Positions 32,318 through 42,551 are shown, counted from the stretch's first letter. The stretch is DNA of 64,000 nt from Streptomyces lunaelactis (GCF_003054555.1 NZ_CP026304.1:3844001-3908000); one strand, 5' to 3'. The notes: a model not told the origin generated them from the letters alone. Numbers and translations: made by a program.

Positions 32318-33916
32318 TCACATCCGGAAGACGCCGAAGCCGCCGCGCGCGCCCTCGACCGGTGCCGTGTGGATCGCGGACAGACAGAGCCCCAGCACCG
32401 TCCGCGTATCGCGCGGGTCGATGACCCCGTCGTCGTACAGCCGCCCCGAGAGGAACATCGGCAGCGACTCGGACTCGATCTGCTGCTCCACCATCGCCCG
32501 CAGCCCCGCGTCCGCCTCGTCGTCGTACGGCAGCCCCTTCGCCATCGCCGACGCCCGCGCCACGATCGACAGCACGCCCGCCAGCTGCTGCGGCCCCATC
32601 ACCGCCGACTTGGCGCTCGGCCAGGCGAAGAGGAACCGCGGGTCGTACGCCCGCCCGCTCATCCCGTAGTGCCCGGCGCCGTACGACGCCCCCATCAGCA
32701 CCGACAGATGCGGGACCTTCGAATTCGACACGGCGTTGATCATCATCGCGCCGTGCTTGATGATGCCGCCCTGCTCGTACTCCTTGCCGACCATGTAGCC
32801 GGTGGTGTTGTGCAGGAACAGCAGCGGCACATCGCGCTGGTTGGCCAGCTGGATGAACTGCGCCGCCTTCTGCGACTCCGCGCTGAACAGCACACCCTGG
32901 GCGTTGGCCAGCACACCCACCGGATAGCCGTGCAGCGACGCCCACCCCGTCACCAGGCTCGGCCCGTACAGCGGCTTGAACTCGTCGAAGTCCGAGCCGT
33001 CCACGATCCGCGCGATGACCTCGCGCGGATCGAAGGGGGTCCGCAGATCCCCCGGCACGATCCCGAGGAGCTCCTCCGCGTCGTACGTGGGCGGCACGGC
33101 CGGGCCCGGATCGGCGTGCGCCTTGCGCCAGTTGAGGCGGGCGACGACCCGCCGCGCCTGCCTCAGCGCATCCGCCTCGTCGAGCGCGAAGTAGTCGGCG
33201 AGACCCGACGTACGGGCGTGCATCTCCGCGCCGCCGAGCGACTCGTCGTCGCTCTCCTCCCCCGTCGCCATCTTCACCAGCGGCGGTCCGCCCAGGAAGA
33301 CCTTCGACCGCTCCTTGATCATGATGGTGTGGTCGGACATCCCGGGGACGTACGCCCCGCCCGCCGTCGAGTTCCCGAAGACGACCGCGATCGTTGGAAT
33401 GCCGGCCGCCGACAGCCGGGTGAGGTCCCGGAAGAGCGCCCCGCCGGGGATGAAGATCTCCTTCTGGGACGGCAGATCCGCGCCGCCGGACTCGACGAGG
33501 CTGATGCAGGGCAGCCGGTTGGCGTACGCGATCTCATTGGCGCGCAGGGCCTTCTTCAGCGTCCAGGGGTTGGACGCCCCGCCGCGCACGGTGGGGTCGT
33601 TGGCCGTGATCAGGCACTCGACGCCCTCAACGACCCCGATGCCGGTGACCATCGACGCGCCGACCGGGTAGTCACTGCCCCAGGCGGCGAGCGGGGACAG
33701 CTCCAGGAACGGCGTATCGGGGTCGAGGAGCAGCTCGATACGCTCGCGCGCCAGCAGCTTGCCGCGCCCCCGGTGCCGGGCGACGTACTTCTCGCCGCCG
33801 CCCGCGAGCGCCTTGGCGTGCTCGGTGTCCAGCTCGGCGAGTCTGCCGAGCATGGCCTCGCGGTGGGCGGCGTAGTCAGGACCCGCAGGGTCGAGGGCGG
33901 AGCCGAGCACGGTCAC
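32318..33916 (-). CDS. Acyl-CoA carboxylase beta subunit (carboxyltransferase)
   Basis: This 532-residue protein has the crotonase-superfamily N- and C-terminal carboxyltransferase halves. Landmarks are AWGSDYPVGASMVTGIG, FGNSTAGGAYVPGMSDHTIM (oxyanion, N-half) and LMGASYGAGHYGMSGRAYDP (C-half). It resembles the MccB/AtuC group more than PccB, judging by the FIQLANQRDVPLLFLHNTTG segment. It is in the operon between the AtuA-like and biotin carboxylase genes. Identification of the class is firm; substrate is inferred. Confidence 0.93.
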   Translation of the reverse strand: MTVLGSALDPAGPDYAAHREAMLGRLAELDTEHAKALAGGGEKYVARHRGRGKLLARERIELLLDPDTPFLELSPLAAWGSDYPVGASMVTGIGVVEGVECLITANDPTVRGGASNPWTLKKALRANEIAYANRLPCISLVESGGADLPSQKEIFIPGGALFRDLTRLSAAGIPTIAVVFGNSTAGGAYVPGMSDHTIMIKERSKVFLGGPPLVKMATGEESDDESLGGAEMHARTSGLADYFALDEADALRQARRVVARLNWRKAHADPGPAVPPTYDAEELLGIVPGDLRTPFDPREVIARIVDGSDFDEFKPLYGPSLVTGWASLHGYPVGVLANAQGVLFSAESQKAAQFIQLANQRDVPLLFLHNTTGYMVGKEYEQGGIIKHGAMMINAVSNSKVPHLSVLMGASYGAGHYGMSGRAYDPRFLFAWPSAKSAVMGPQQLAGVLSIVARASAMAKGLPYDDEADAGLRAMVEQQIESESLPMFLSGRLYDDGVIDPRDTRTVLGLCLSAIHTAPVEGARGGFGVFRM

Positions 33917-33932
33917 AGCATTACCTCCGGAA

Positions 33933-35608
<1,676 letters not shown>

Positions 35609-35609
<1 letters not shown>

Positions 35610-36397
35610 CAGGCCCCCTTGGGTGTGCGGCCCGCGCCCGCCGGTCCGGCGAAGGCCTGCGCGATCTCCAGCCACCGGTCGGCGTCGGCGCCCTCCGCCC
35701 GTACCGCGAGATCGTCGCGGTGCGCGCGCTGGGTCACGAGCAGGCAGAAGTCGAGGGCGGGCCCGGTGACGCGCTGCCCGGCGTCCTCGGGGCCGTATGC
35801 CCAGAGCTCCCCGGCGGGCCCGGTGAGCTCGACGCGGAACGGCTCGGCGGGCGGTGTCAGCCCGTGCACCTGGTAGGCGAAGTCGCGCGCCCGGACCCCG
35901 ATGAAGGCGACATGCCGCAGCCGTGCGGTCGGTTCGCGTACGGCGCCGAGCGCGTCGGCGATGTCCTGGCCGTGGGCCCAGGTCTCCATCAGCCGGGCGG
36001 TGGCCATCGAGGTGGCGCTCATGGGCGGCCCGTACCAGGGGAAACGCGCGCCGGGCGGGGTCTCCCTCAGGGCCCGCTGCAGCCGCTCGCGGCCGTCGCG
36101 CCAGCGGGTCAGCAGTGCGGCGGGCGGCAGTGCGGCACCGGTCTCCGCGCCCTCGTCGACGAAGGAGTCCGGTGCGGCGAGGGCTTTCTCGACCTCGGCG
36201 GCGAACGCCCCGGGGTCGGTGACGGCGAGCAGCGCGGCAGCGTCGGTCCAGGTCAGATGGGCGATCTGGTGGGCGACGGTCCAGCCGGGCGCGGGGGTCG
36301 CACGCGCCCACCCCTTCTCGTCCAACTCCCCGACCAGCCGGTCGAGTTCATCGCTTTCGCTGCGCAGGTCGTCGAGTACGACGGCGGGGTCGGACAC
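35609..36397 (-). CDS. TIGR03084-type DinB/MDMPI-fold metal-binding protein
   Basis: This 262-residue protein starts at GTG 36397 (VSDPAVVLDDLRSESDELDR) behind AAGGGAG. It has the DinB/mycothiol-isomerase-like fold with three metal-ligand histidines in TVAHQIAHL and ETWAHGQDI. Residues after about 180 form the C-terminal domain. It is the first gene of the leftward operon and overlaps the AtuA-like gene by 1 bp. The family is found with AtuA-like and carboxylase genes in actinobacteria. A mycothiol- or CoA-thioester-related reaction is possible, but nothing is established. Confidence 0.85.
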
Positions 36398-36458
36398 GGT
36401 GCGCTCCCTTGAGGACACGACGTTGTGTGTCCCGGAGCATGGCAGCGCCCGAAGAAAC

Positions 36459-36476
36459 AAGCAAGCATGCTTGCTT
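36459..36476. promoter_or_regulatory. Perfect palindrome, likely TetR operator of the acyl-CoA operon
   Basis: AAGCAAGCATGCTTGCTT is an 18-bp perfect dyad 62 bp upstream of the operon's first start codon and 4 bp beyond the EamA stop codon. Size and symmetry suit a TetR dimer. The TetR gene closing the operon is the obvious candidate. Confidence 0.7.
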
Positions 36477-36479
36477 TAC

Positions 36480-37430
36480 TTACGGCGACTTTCTGGCCAC
36501 CTGGGTCCGCACCGCACCCATGCTCGCCGCGATGACCAGCGCGATCGCCAACGCGTCGATCATGGAGAGGGCTTGATGCAGTACGAGGAAGCCCGCCGTG
36601 GCCGCGATCGCCGGCTCCAGGCTCATCAGCACCGCGAAAGTGGGCGCGGGCAGCCTGCGCAGGGCGAGCAGTTCCAGGGTGTACGGGAGGACGGACGACA
36701 TCAGCGCGACCGCGAGCCCGAGACCGATCGTGGAGGGCACGAGCAGCTTGCCGCCCGCCTCCGCGATGCCCAGCGGCAGGCTCAGCACGGCCCCGACCGC
36801 CATGGCCAGCGCGAGCCCGTCGGCCTGCGGGAACCGCCGCCCGGTGCGGGCGCTGAAGACGATGTAAGCCGCCCACATGGCACCGGCGGAGACTGCGAAC
36901 ACCGCGCCCACCGGGTCGAGCCGGTCGAAGCCGCCGCCGCTGAGCAGCAGGACGCCGCCGAGCGCGAGGCCCGCCCAGACCAGGTTCACCGGCCGCCGCG
37001 AGACGATCACGGACAGCGCGAGCGGGCCGAGGACCTCGAAGGTGACGGCAGCGCCGAGGGGGATGCGGTCCGCGGCCTGGTAGAAGAGCACGTTCATGGC
37101 GGCCATCGCCGTGCCGAAGGCGACGACGGTGCCCCAGTCGGCGCGCGAGTGCCCGCGCAGCCTGGGCCGGCAGACGATCAGCAGGACGACCGCGGCGAGG
37201 ACGAGCCGCAGGGTGACGACGCCGAGGGGTCCGGTGCGCGGCATGAGCAGTACGGCGATGGCCGCACCGAACTGGACGGAGAGACCGCCGGCGACGACCA
37301 GGGCCACCGGCCCGAGGGTGCGGCGGCCCTGGGGCGCGGCACCGGAGCTGTCCGCACCAGAGCTTTCCGCACCGGCAAGGGCGGCGGCGGCCTCCGGCTC
37401 TGCAGCTACAGGCGTGCGCGGGCTGTCCAC
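36480..37430 (-). CDS. EamA (DMT) family transporter
   Basis: This 316-residue polytopic protein has about ten transmembrane helices in two EamA repeats (VALVVAGGLSVQFGAAIAVL; AFGTAMAAMNVLFYQAADRI; VLGPLALSVIVSR). It is of the RhtA/YddG export type and may export amino acids or small metabolites. The GTG at 37430 is chosen because GGGAGG lies 6 bases upstream; an ATG at 37460 is the alternative. It is divergent from a decayed LysR gene, the usual EamA-LysR pairing. It is upstream of the acyl-CoA operon on the same strand, so read-through is possible. Confidence 0.9.
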   Translation of the reverse strand: MDSPRTPVAAEPEAAAALAGAESSGADSSGAAPQGRRTLGPVALVVAGGLSVQFGAAIAVLLMPRTGPLGVVTLRLVLAAVVLLIVCRPRLRGHSRADWGTVVAFGTAMAAMNVLFYQAADRIPLGAAVTFEVLGPLALSVIVSRRPVNLVWAGLALGGVLLLSGGGFDRLDPVGAVFAVSAGAMWAAYIVFSARTGRRFPQADGLALAMAVGAVLSLPLGIAEAGGKLLVPSTIGLGLAVALMSSVLPYTLELLALRRLPAPTFAVLMSLEPAIAATAGFLVLHQALSMIDALAIALVIAASMGAVRTQVARKSP

Positions 37431-37526
37431 CGGAAACCTCCCTTTCCCGTCACGATGCATCTCTACGCTACGGATCCCCGGGTCATCCGTGAAATGCCGA
37501 TTGGGCTGCCCTTATGCTCCACGCGC

Positions 37527-38161
37527 ATGAGCATCGAGCTGCGCCATCTCCGCTGCTTCCCGGCCATCGCGGAGGAGGCCAGCGTGACCCGGGCCGCGAC
37601 GAGGCCCTCGACGCGGGTCGGCTGCGCCAGTGGCCGCTGCGGTTGAGCCACGCCTGGTCCGCCTTCGGGCCGTACACCACGCCCCTGCTCCGCCGCTGGC
37701 AGCAGGAACACGCGGACACCCCGCTGGAACTCCTGCGGATCGACGACCGCACGGCGGACCTGACCCGCGGCGAGGTCGACGCGGCGGTACTGCGCGGCCC
37801 GGTGACCACGCCGGGCCTGGTCACCGAGCTGCTCTTCACGGAACCCCGGGTCGCGGCGGTCACGGCGGACGGCCCCCGGCGGCGCGCACATCACTGGCGC
37901 TCGCGGACCTGACGGCGGGGCCGTTGATCGCTGACGGCGATCGCGGCGGGTCGCGGCACGGGAGTCTCGGTGGCGTCGACGGAGTCGATGCACCCGCACC
38001 CGGGGGTCGCGTACCGCGCACTGTCGGACGCACCGGCGGCGCAGGTCGTGTTGGCATGGCGGGCGGGGGCGGCGCACCCGGCGATCGGTCAACTGGCGGC
38101 GCTGGCACGGGAGGTGGCGACAGCTGCCTCTTCGAGATCACCTATGCCGGAACGGGAATAA
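37527..38161 (+). pseudogene. Decayed LysR-family regulator
   Basis: LysR fragments lie in three frames. MSIELRHLRCFPAIAEEASV (from 37527) is the HTH start. A deletion near 37600 then joins it to the effector domain with a frame change (LDAGRLRQWPLRLSHAWSAF, from about 37600). A further shift occurs near 37880 (ARTSLALADLTAGPLI in another frame). Another deletion near 37930 precedes the C-terminal piece (VAYRALSDAPAAQVVLAWRA, to 38161). Most of the recognition helix and wing is missing. The gene is divergent from the EamA transporter it presumably once controlled. Confidence 0.8.
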
Positions 38162-38174
38162 TCCCAAGTCGGCA

Positions 38175-38203
38175 TGGACGTGGGGAAACACGCTCCGTAG
38201 CGT
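38175..38203 (+). promoter_or_regulatory. Putative promoter of the DUF6879/XRE cluster
   Basis: TGGACG (38175-38180) and TAGCGT (38198-38203) lie 17 bp apart and 45 bp before the first gene of the cluster. The spacing is ideal; the -35 differs from TTGACG at one base. Confidence 0.45.
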
Positions 38204-38247
38204 CGATCTCAGGCGGTCCCGCCAGGGGCCGAAGCAGAGGGGGCGCC

Positions 38248-38460
38248 ATGCCACGAGAGCAACTGACCAGGCTCACCGGCAAGCAAAACGGACCGAACTG
38301 TGACGACGACGACTGCCCGAATCTGTACAGGCACGAAGGACGGGGATCCATCGTTGTCCAGGGTGATCTCTATGACGGCTTCGCGGTCCCGGACGGGGAA
38401 GGGCTCGTGGAGATTCCGGAGCACATCTTGAGGGAGGCTATCCATGCACTTGGATGGTGA
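38248..38460 (+). CDS. Small acidic protein upstream of DUF6879
   Basis: This 70-residue protein from ATG 38248 carries a CDDDDCPNLY acidic/cysteine segment and then IVVQGDLYDGFAVPDGEGLV. The layout matches the small protein at 1-148 (CP, acidic patch, V-V-x-G-x-L). Its 3' end overlaps the DUF6879 gene by 17 bp, so the two are translated together. No function is known. Members of this family usually sit in a three-gene unit with DUF6879 and an XRE regulator, as here. Confidence 0.75.
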   Translation: MPREQLTRLTGKQNGPNCDDDDCPNLYRHEGRGSIVVQGDLYDGFAVPDGEGLVEIPEHILREAIHALGW

Positions 38461-38965
38461 CGAGTGGAACAAGGCTTTCGATTCCTTCACGCAGGACGCG
38501 TGGCGCTTCGAGGCCCAGCCCACGTACACCATGCCGCAGGAAGCGAAGAGCCTTGCCCGCTTCTTGCGAGGGGAAGCCAAACCCCGTGACCACAATTCGC
38601 GTTGGCACGAGCGCGTCCGCGCGTATGTGACTTCGGGCCGGAGGATCGGTCGCGTACGCATCGTGCGGCAGCCCCTCACCGACTATCAGCGCTACCAGTT
38701 CGCGTGGGGAATTCCGGGCAACATTGAAGCGGGTGAAGATATCCGCGTTCTCGACGTCACCAACCAGGACTACGGGTTGCCGCTCGGCGGCACCGACTGG
38801 TGGATGTTCGACGACGCTCGTGTGGTCCACCTGAACTTTCGCCCGGACGGGACACAGATCAACCGCGAAACGTTCGAGGGCGACATAGAGCCCTACCAGG
38901 AATGGAAACGCATTGCGCTGGCCGGGTCGGTATCGTTTGCGGAGTACGTGAAAGAACACGGGTGA
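38444..38965 (+). CDS. DUF6879 family protein
   Basis: This 173-residue cytosolic protein has the family pattern FTQDAWRFEAQPTYTMPQEA, then WHERVRAYVTSGRRIGRVRI, RYQFAWGIPGNIEAGEDIRV and WWMFDDARVVHLNFRPDGTQ. No catalytic residues are established for the family. It is encoded between the small acidic protein and an XRE-DUF5753 regulator, overlapping both (17 and 4 bp). Strict coupling suggests the products act together, possibly as a toxin/antitoxin-like or developmental switch, which is unproven. Confidence 0.85.
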   Translation: MHLDGDEWNKAFDSFTQDAWRFEAQPTYTMPQEAKSLARFLRGEAKPRDHNSRWHERVRAYVTSGRRIGRVRIVRQPLTDYQRYQFAWGIPGNIEAGEDIRVLDVTNQDYGLPLGGTDWWMFDDARVVHLNFRPDGTQINRETFEGDIEPYQEWKRIALAGSVSFAEYVKEHG

Positions 38966-39795
38966 CGTTCGAGCCTGATGAGCTGGGTCAGTCCAGGGCT
39001 GACCTGGCCGAGCGACTGAGAGAGCTACGCAAGGCGGCCGGTCTCACCGGAGACCGGCTCGCCAAGCGATGCAACATGCCTCAGTCGCAGATCAGTAAGT
39101 TCGAGACGGGGAAGAGGACCCCGAGCCTCGTTGATGTGGAGCGCATCCTCCGGGCAATCGGCGCTCCATCTGAGCTGATTACTGAAGTGACGGCTCTGGC
39201 CAGGATCGCCAACACCCAGTGGCAGGACAAGCGTTCTTCGCGGCGCAGGGGGCTGGAGAAGCGGCAGACGGAGCTGGCCGCGTTGGAGGCCGAGGCGACG
39301 ACCCTCCGGTATTTTCTGCCCGCTATGGTGACGGGCCTGCTGGCGACCCCGGAGTACGTACGGGCGAGCCTGAGCGGCTTCCCTGGTGACGTCTCGACGA
39401 CAGTGGCGCGCAAGCTGGAACGGCAGTCGGTCCTCTACGACACGTCGAAGTCCTTCACGTTCCTGCTCACCGAGCAGGCCATGAACTGGGCGATCGTGCC
39501 GCCTTCGGCCATGGCCGTGCAGATCGACCGGCTGGTTTCACTGTCACGCCTCTCCAACGTCCGAATTGGCGTGATCACGCTCGGGACCCGGATACCTCTC
39601 GGCCCGATGAACACGTTCACGGTCTATGACGACCGGCTGGCAACGGTTGAGAATTTCACCGGTCGCATGGTCTTTCGAGACTCCCGTGACATAGCGGAGC
39701 ATCTGGAAGTCTTCAGCCTGTTCGAGGCACACGCCCTGTTCCAGGACGCGGCCCGCCAACAGCTTTCTGAATGGGCCGAGTTGCACCGGGCCTGA
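38962..39795 (+). CDS. XRE-family regulator with DUF5753 domain
   Basis: This 277-residue protein starts at a GTG overlapping the DUF6879 stop. The HTH is at about 12-70 (LAERLRELRKAAGLTGDRLA, KRCNMPQSQISKFETGKRTP). Residues about 95-275 are the DUF5753 ligand-like domain (YFLPAMVTGLLATPEYVRAS, FTFLLTEQAMNWAIVPPSAM). Such regulators (for example WhiJ and AbaA-locus types) pair with DUF397 proteins and influence development or antibiotic production. A DUF397-like gene lies at 40261, separated here by one unrelated gene. Confidence 0.93.
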   Translation: MTFEPDELGQSRADLAERLRELRKAAGLTGDRLAKRCNMPQSQISKFETGKRTPSLVDVERILRAIGAPSELITEVTALARIANTQWQDKRSSRRRGLEKRQTELAALEAEATTLRYFLPAMVTGLLATPEYVRASLSGFPGDVSTTVARKLERQSVLYDTSKSFTFLLTEQAMNWAIVPPSAMAVQIDRLVSLSRLSNVRIGVITLGTRIPLGPMNTFTVYDDRLATVENFTGRMVFRDSRDIAEHLEVFSLFEAHALFQDAARQQLSEWAELHRA

Positions 39796-39856
39796 TTTTT
39801 ATGCCGCAACGGGAATCGGTCTGGATACGTCGCCGATACATCGGGACAATGGACGC

Positions 39857-40168
39857 ATGCCGACCAACCAGAAGGTTCCCCGTGAGCAGCCCAACGCCAA
39901 GGGCTGGCGAATGGACCCCATTCCAAGTCGCCCCGCCTACAAAGACGACGATGGAAACGTCCGCATTCCCATCTGGCTGACGAAGAACGGTCGGCACACG
40001 GCGGACACGGAAATGGTCCTTCTTCCCTCGGAAGCCGAATTGCTGAGCGAGCGGCTGACCGACGCCATCGGCGACCCTAGGTCGACCCTGCAGTCGCTGC
40101 TCCACGCCCCGGTCATTGCCCAAGGCCCCGGCGTCACCGTCGTGTCCAAGCTCCCCCACTCCGCCTGA
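39857..40168 (+). CDS. Hypothetical protein
   Basis: This 103-residue protein begins MPTNQKVPREQPNAKGWRMD. Its middle has a strand-rich segment (NVRIPIWLTKNGRHTADTEM) and a helical SEAELLSERLTDAI, and the C-terminus is VTVVSKLPHSA. It has no signal peptide, membrane helix or cysteine. It separates the XRE regulator from its DUF397-like partner, so it is probably part of the same cluster. I do not recognise the family. Confidence 0.6.
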   Translation: MPTNQKVPREQPNAKGWRMDPIPSRPAYKDDDGNVRIPIWLTKNGRHTADTEMVLLPSEAELLSERLTDAIGDPRSTLQSLLHAPVIAQGPGVTVVSKLPHSA

Positions 40169-40260
40169 GACGGACCCTTCACACCCCCATGACTTCCGCC
40201 CGGCACGGGCGGAGGGACGGCCACGCCCTGTGGTCGCCGAACGACCTGGAAGGCACAGCC

Positions 40261-40494
40261 ATGCAGAACAGAACCGACCTCTACGCGCTCGCCATCGACG
40301 GCGCCGCGTTCGCCAAGGCCTGCGGCGGCAACACCCACCCCGACGGCGAATCCTGCGTGACCCTCGCCCGCATCGGCGAGGACGCCTGGGCGCTGGGTGA
40401 CAGCAAGCAACCGGGCGCGGAGCCACTGCGGTTCACCACGGCCGAGCTGGACGCCGCCGGGATCACCCCGAAGCGGTTCGGGCTGTCGGCCTAG
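40261..40494 (+). CDS. DUF397-like small protein
   Basis: This 77-residue protein from ATG 40261 has the DUF397-like core: ESCVTLARIGEDAWALGDSK, then PLRFTTAELDAAGI. DUF397 proteins normally follow XRE-DUF5753 genes and act as partners, with BldB the best-known relative. The usual W-x-S-S N-terminal motif is replaced here by LYALAIDGAAFAKACGG, so this is a divergent member. A longer start at 40189 is possible. A strong hairpin follows. Confidence 0.7.
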   Translation: MQNRTDLYALAIDGAAFAKACGGNTHPDGESCVTLARIGEDAWALGDSKQPGAEPLRFTTAELDAAGITPKRFGLSA

Positions 40495-40509
40495 CCGGCC
40501 ACCACAGCC

Positions 40510-40542
40510 GGCCCCGGCCCCTTCCCTCAAGGAGCCGGGGCC
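40510..40542 (+). terminator. Hairpin after the DUF397-like gene
   Basis: Arms GGCCCCGGC (40510-40518) and GCCGGGGCC (40534-40542) enclose 15 bases, 16 bp after the stop. This is a likely terminator, or an attenuator for the next gene, which starts 25 bp later. Confidence 0.6.
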
Positions 40543-40566
40543 CAACCACCCTGAACGGGGTACCAG

Positions 40567-40962
40567 TTGCACCATCACGGCTACCTGTGGACGGGCCCGA
40601 AGCAGCGATTCGACAAGGAAGGCCTGCGCCGCACCCCGCGCACCTCCGACCTGCCGCCGATGGAGACGGCGCACTGGCTGATGAAGTCCGCGTCCTCGGT
40701 CCAGGGCACCTGGCAGGAACCGAAGGAGGCGGCGGCCTGGCTCGGTGATCGCCTCGCCGAGTACGAACACCGTTTCACGTCCCAAACCGACTGTGACGGC
40801 AACCGTCTGACTCTCCTGGTCAACTCCACGTCTGAGCGGCTCGGTTGGGGTGGAGACGTGTCCTTCGGCTTCTACCTCGAACACCCCGTGTTCCTGTCCA
40901 TGGCCTTGGTGACGTGCTCACCGAATCGCACCGCCCCCGAACTGGGCTGCCCCCAGAGGTGA
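40567..40962 (+). CDS. Conserved hypothetical protein
   Basis: This is 131 residues from an apparent TTG start at 40567 (LHHHGYLWTGPKQRFDKEGL). Conserved-looking parts are PPMETAHWLMKSASSVQGTW, the WLGDRLAEYEHRF helix and a WGGDVSFGFYLEHPVFLSMA segment. It resembles a streptomycete family of unknown role that occurs singly. A single Cys is near the C-terminus. The TTG start is unusual, but no other start in frame preserves the N-terminus. No membrane segment is evident. Confidence 0.65.
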   Translation: MHHHGYLWTGPKQRFDKEGLRRTPRTSDLPPMETAHWLMKSASSVQGTWQEPKEAAAWLGDRLAEYEHRFTSQTDCDGNRLTLLVNSTSERLGWGGDVSFGFYLEHPVFLSMALVTCSPNRTAPELGCPQR

Positions 40963-41070
40963 CCGCTACGGAGAATGAACGGAACACAGCCAATCACTCC
41001 CCGGCCCGGTCCAAGAGGGTGCCGCCGCGTAGAGTCCTGCCGCGTATCCACTGGGGAGGGGATGTTCGAA

Positions 41071-41799
41071 ATGTTCATGCAGGTGAGACGAGGTGCCTGG
41101 CTGGTGCCGGTCGCGCTCGCGATGCTGGGGCTGTCGGTGAGCGCGTGCACCAACCCGCGGGCGAAGGAGCCGATCTCGCAGCGGTCCACCATGGCGCGCT
41201 CCGCCTACACTTCGGCCGACGAGCTGCCGGAGAAGCTGTCGGAGGACGGGACCACGATCGTCGTCGGCGATCCCCAGGCCCCGATGGTGGTCCGGCTGTA
41301 CGAGGACATGCGCTGCCCCGTCTGCGAGGAGTTCGAGCTCCAGGGCTCCTCAACGGACCTGCGCGGCCTCACGCTGAAGCGGGAGGTGCGGACCGAGTAC
41401 GTCCTCGCCTCCTTCCTCGACGACCGGGTGGGCGGCAACGGTTCGAAGAAGGCCGCCAACGCCCTGCGGGCAGCCTTGGCGCAGGGCAAATTCGCGCAGT
41501 ACCACGCCGTACTCTTCGCGAACCAGCCGGAGGAGGTTGTGGACGGGTACAACGACGAGTTCCTGCTGCGGATGGCCTCGCAGGTGCCGGGCCTGCGTGG
41601 GCCGGCCTTCGACTCGTCGGTCAAGGAGATGAAGTACGCGGCGTTCGTGACCGCCGCCCAGAAGTCGTACCACGCCTCGGCGGGCAACCGGGGCACCCCG
41701 TCCATGGACGTCAACGGCAGACCGGTCCCGGACGACGAGCGGGGTGTTTTCTTCGTCCGTGGCTGGCTGGAGACTTACCTCGACAGCTACGAGAGCTGA
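41071..41799 (+). CDS. DsbA-like thioredoxin-fold lipoprotein
   Basis: This 242-residue extracytoplasmic protein has a signal peptide ending in the lipobox VSAC (near residue 24). The Thioredoxin_4/DsbA fold follows, with the active site RCPVCEEFE and a cis-Pro region RGTPSMDVNG. It should oxidise or isomerise disulfides in secreted proteins. The ATG at 41071 is chosen because GGAGG lies 11 bases upstream; the ATG at 41062 is too close to that site. It is alone on its strand here. Confidence 0.87.
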   Translation: MFMQVRRGAWLVPVALAMLGLSVSACTNPRAKEPISQRSTMARSAYTSADELPEKLSEDGTTIVVGDPQAPMVVRLYEDMRCPVCEEFELQGSSTDLRGLTLKREVRTEYVLASFLDDRVGGNGSKKAANALRAALAQGKFAQYHAVLFANQPEEVVDGYNDEFLLRMASQVPGLRGPAFDSSVKEMKYAAFVTAAQKSYHASAGNRGTPSMDVNGRPVPDDERGVFFVRGWLETYLDSYES

Positions 41800-41968
41800 G
41801 CCGTCCAGTAGGACCCACCGTGCGTCAGGGCTCGGGTTGCGGCGCGTATTGGTGTCGACGACAAGTGCTCCGACGGTCAGCCACGCGGGGCAGCGGCGTC
41901 CCCGAAGCCGGTGCGACCGAGTGCTCCGTCAACGCCGGGGCTCGCGGTGACCGCGCCTATCCCGGGCG

Positions 41969-41989
41969 TTCACCATTCACCATTCACCA
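41969..41989. repeat. 7-bp tandem repeat spanning a stop codon
   Basis: Three exact TTCACCA units. On the minus strand they encode the last codons (NGEW) and the stop of the YdeI-like gene. The unit length is not a multiple of three, so slippage would change the C-terminus. Confidence 0.85.
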
Positions 41990-42551
41990 GCATGTGCACG
42001 GCCTTCTCGAGCCGGAGCTTCCTGGTCTCCGGCGTGGGCGCCTGAAGCAACGGCAGGATCATCAGGTAGCGCCCGGTCCTGTCGAGCGCCTCGAAGGCCT
42101 TCTTGGCCTCAGGGTTCGCATCGAGCGTTGCCGCGAGGTCGGGCGGCAGCGTCGCCGTCCTCTGCGACTCGTAGGCCCGCGCCCATCGCCCGTCCGCCTG
42201 TGCCCTGCGCACCTCGGCCAGCCCCGGTTCACGCATCCGCCCCGTCGCCGTCAGCATCGCGACCTTGTCCACATTCACCTGCGACCACAGGCTCTTGGGC
42301 CGACGCGGAACGTACTTCTGCAGGTAGTACTGCTCGTCGAAAGACCGCCGTTGCCCGGAGATCCAGCCGTAGCACAGCCCGATGTCGACGACCTGGTCGT
42401 CGGTGACCGTCGGAATGCCGGACTTCTTCTTGGCCATCTTGATCCACACACCCTCGTGGCGCGTGTAGTGCACGGCCAGCCAGCTCTCGAACGCCTCGGC
42501 GTCCGGGAAGGCGATGATCTCCACCCCGTCGAGCTCATCCATACGGCTCAC
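41970..42551 (-). CDS. YdeI/OmpD-associated family protein
   Basis: This is a 193-residue protein of the YdeI (bacteriocin-protection/OmpD-associated) family: FESWLAVHYTRHEGVWIKMA, DDQVVDIGLCYGWISGQRRS, YLQKYVPRRPKSLWSQVNVD. It is cytosolic, with unknown molecular function in actinobacteria. The GTG at 42551 has a GAGG 11 bases upstream; the ATG at 42542 is the alternative. The 3' end carries a 7-bp slippage-prone repeat. Confidence 0.85.
   Translation of the reverse strand: MSRMDELDGVEIIAFPDAEAFESWLAVHYTRHEGVWIKMAKKKSGIPTVTDDQVVDIGLCYGWISGQRRSFDEQYYLQKYVPRRPKSLWSQVNVDKVAMLTATGRMREPGLAEVRRAQADGRWARAYESQRTATLPPDLAATLDANPEAKKAFEALDRTGRYLMILPLLQAPTPETRKLRLEKAVHMLVNGEW

Noticed and set aside
37527..37912. 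Intact short LysR-type regulator
   Set aside because: The effector-domain piece is in a different frame from the HTH start, and the recognition helix is missing.
40510..40542. Riboswitch upstream of the 40567 gene
   Set aside because: Only one simple GC-rich hairpin is present, immediately after a stop codon; a terminator explains it.
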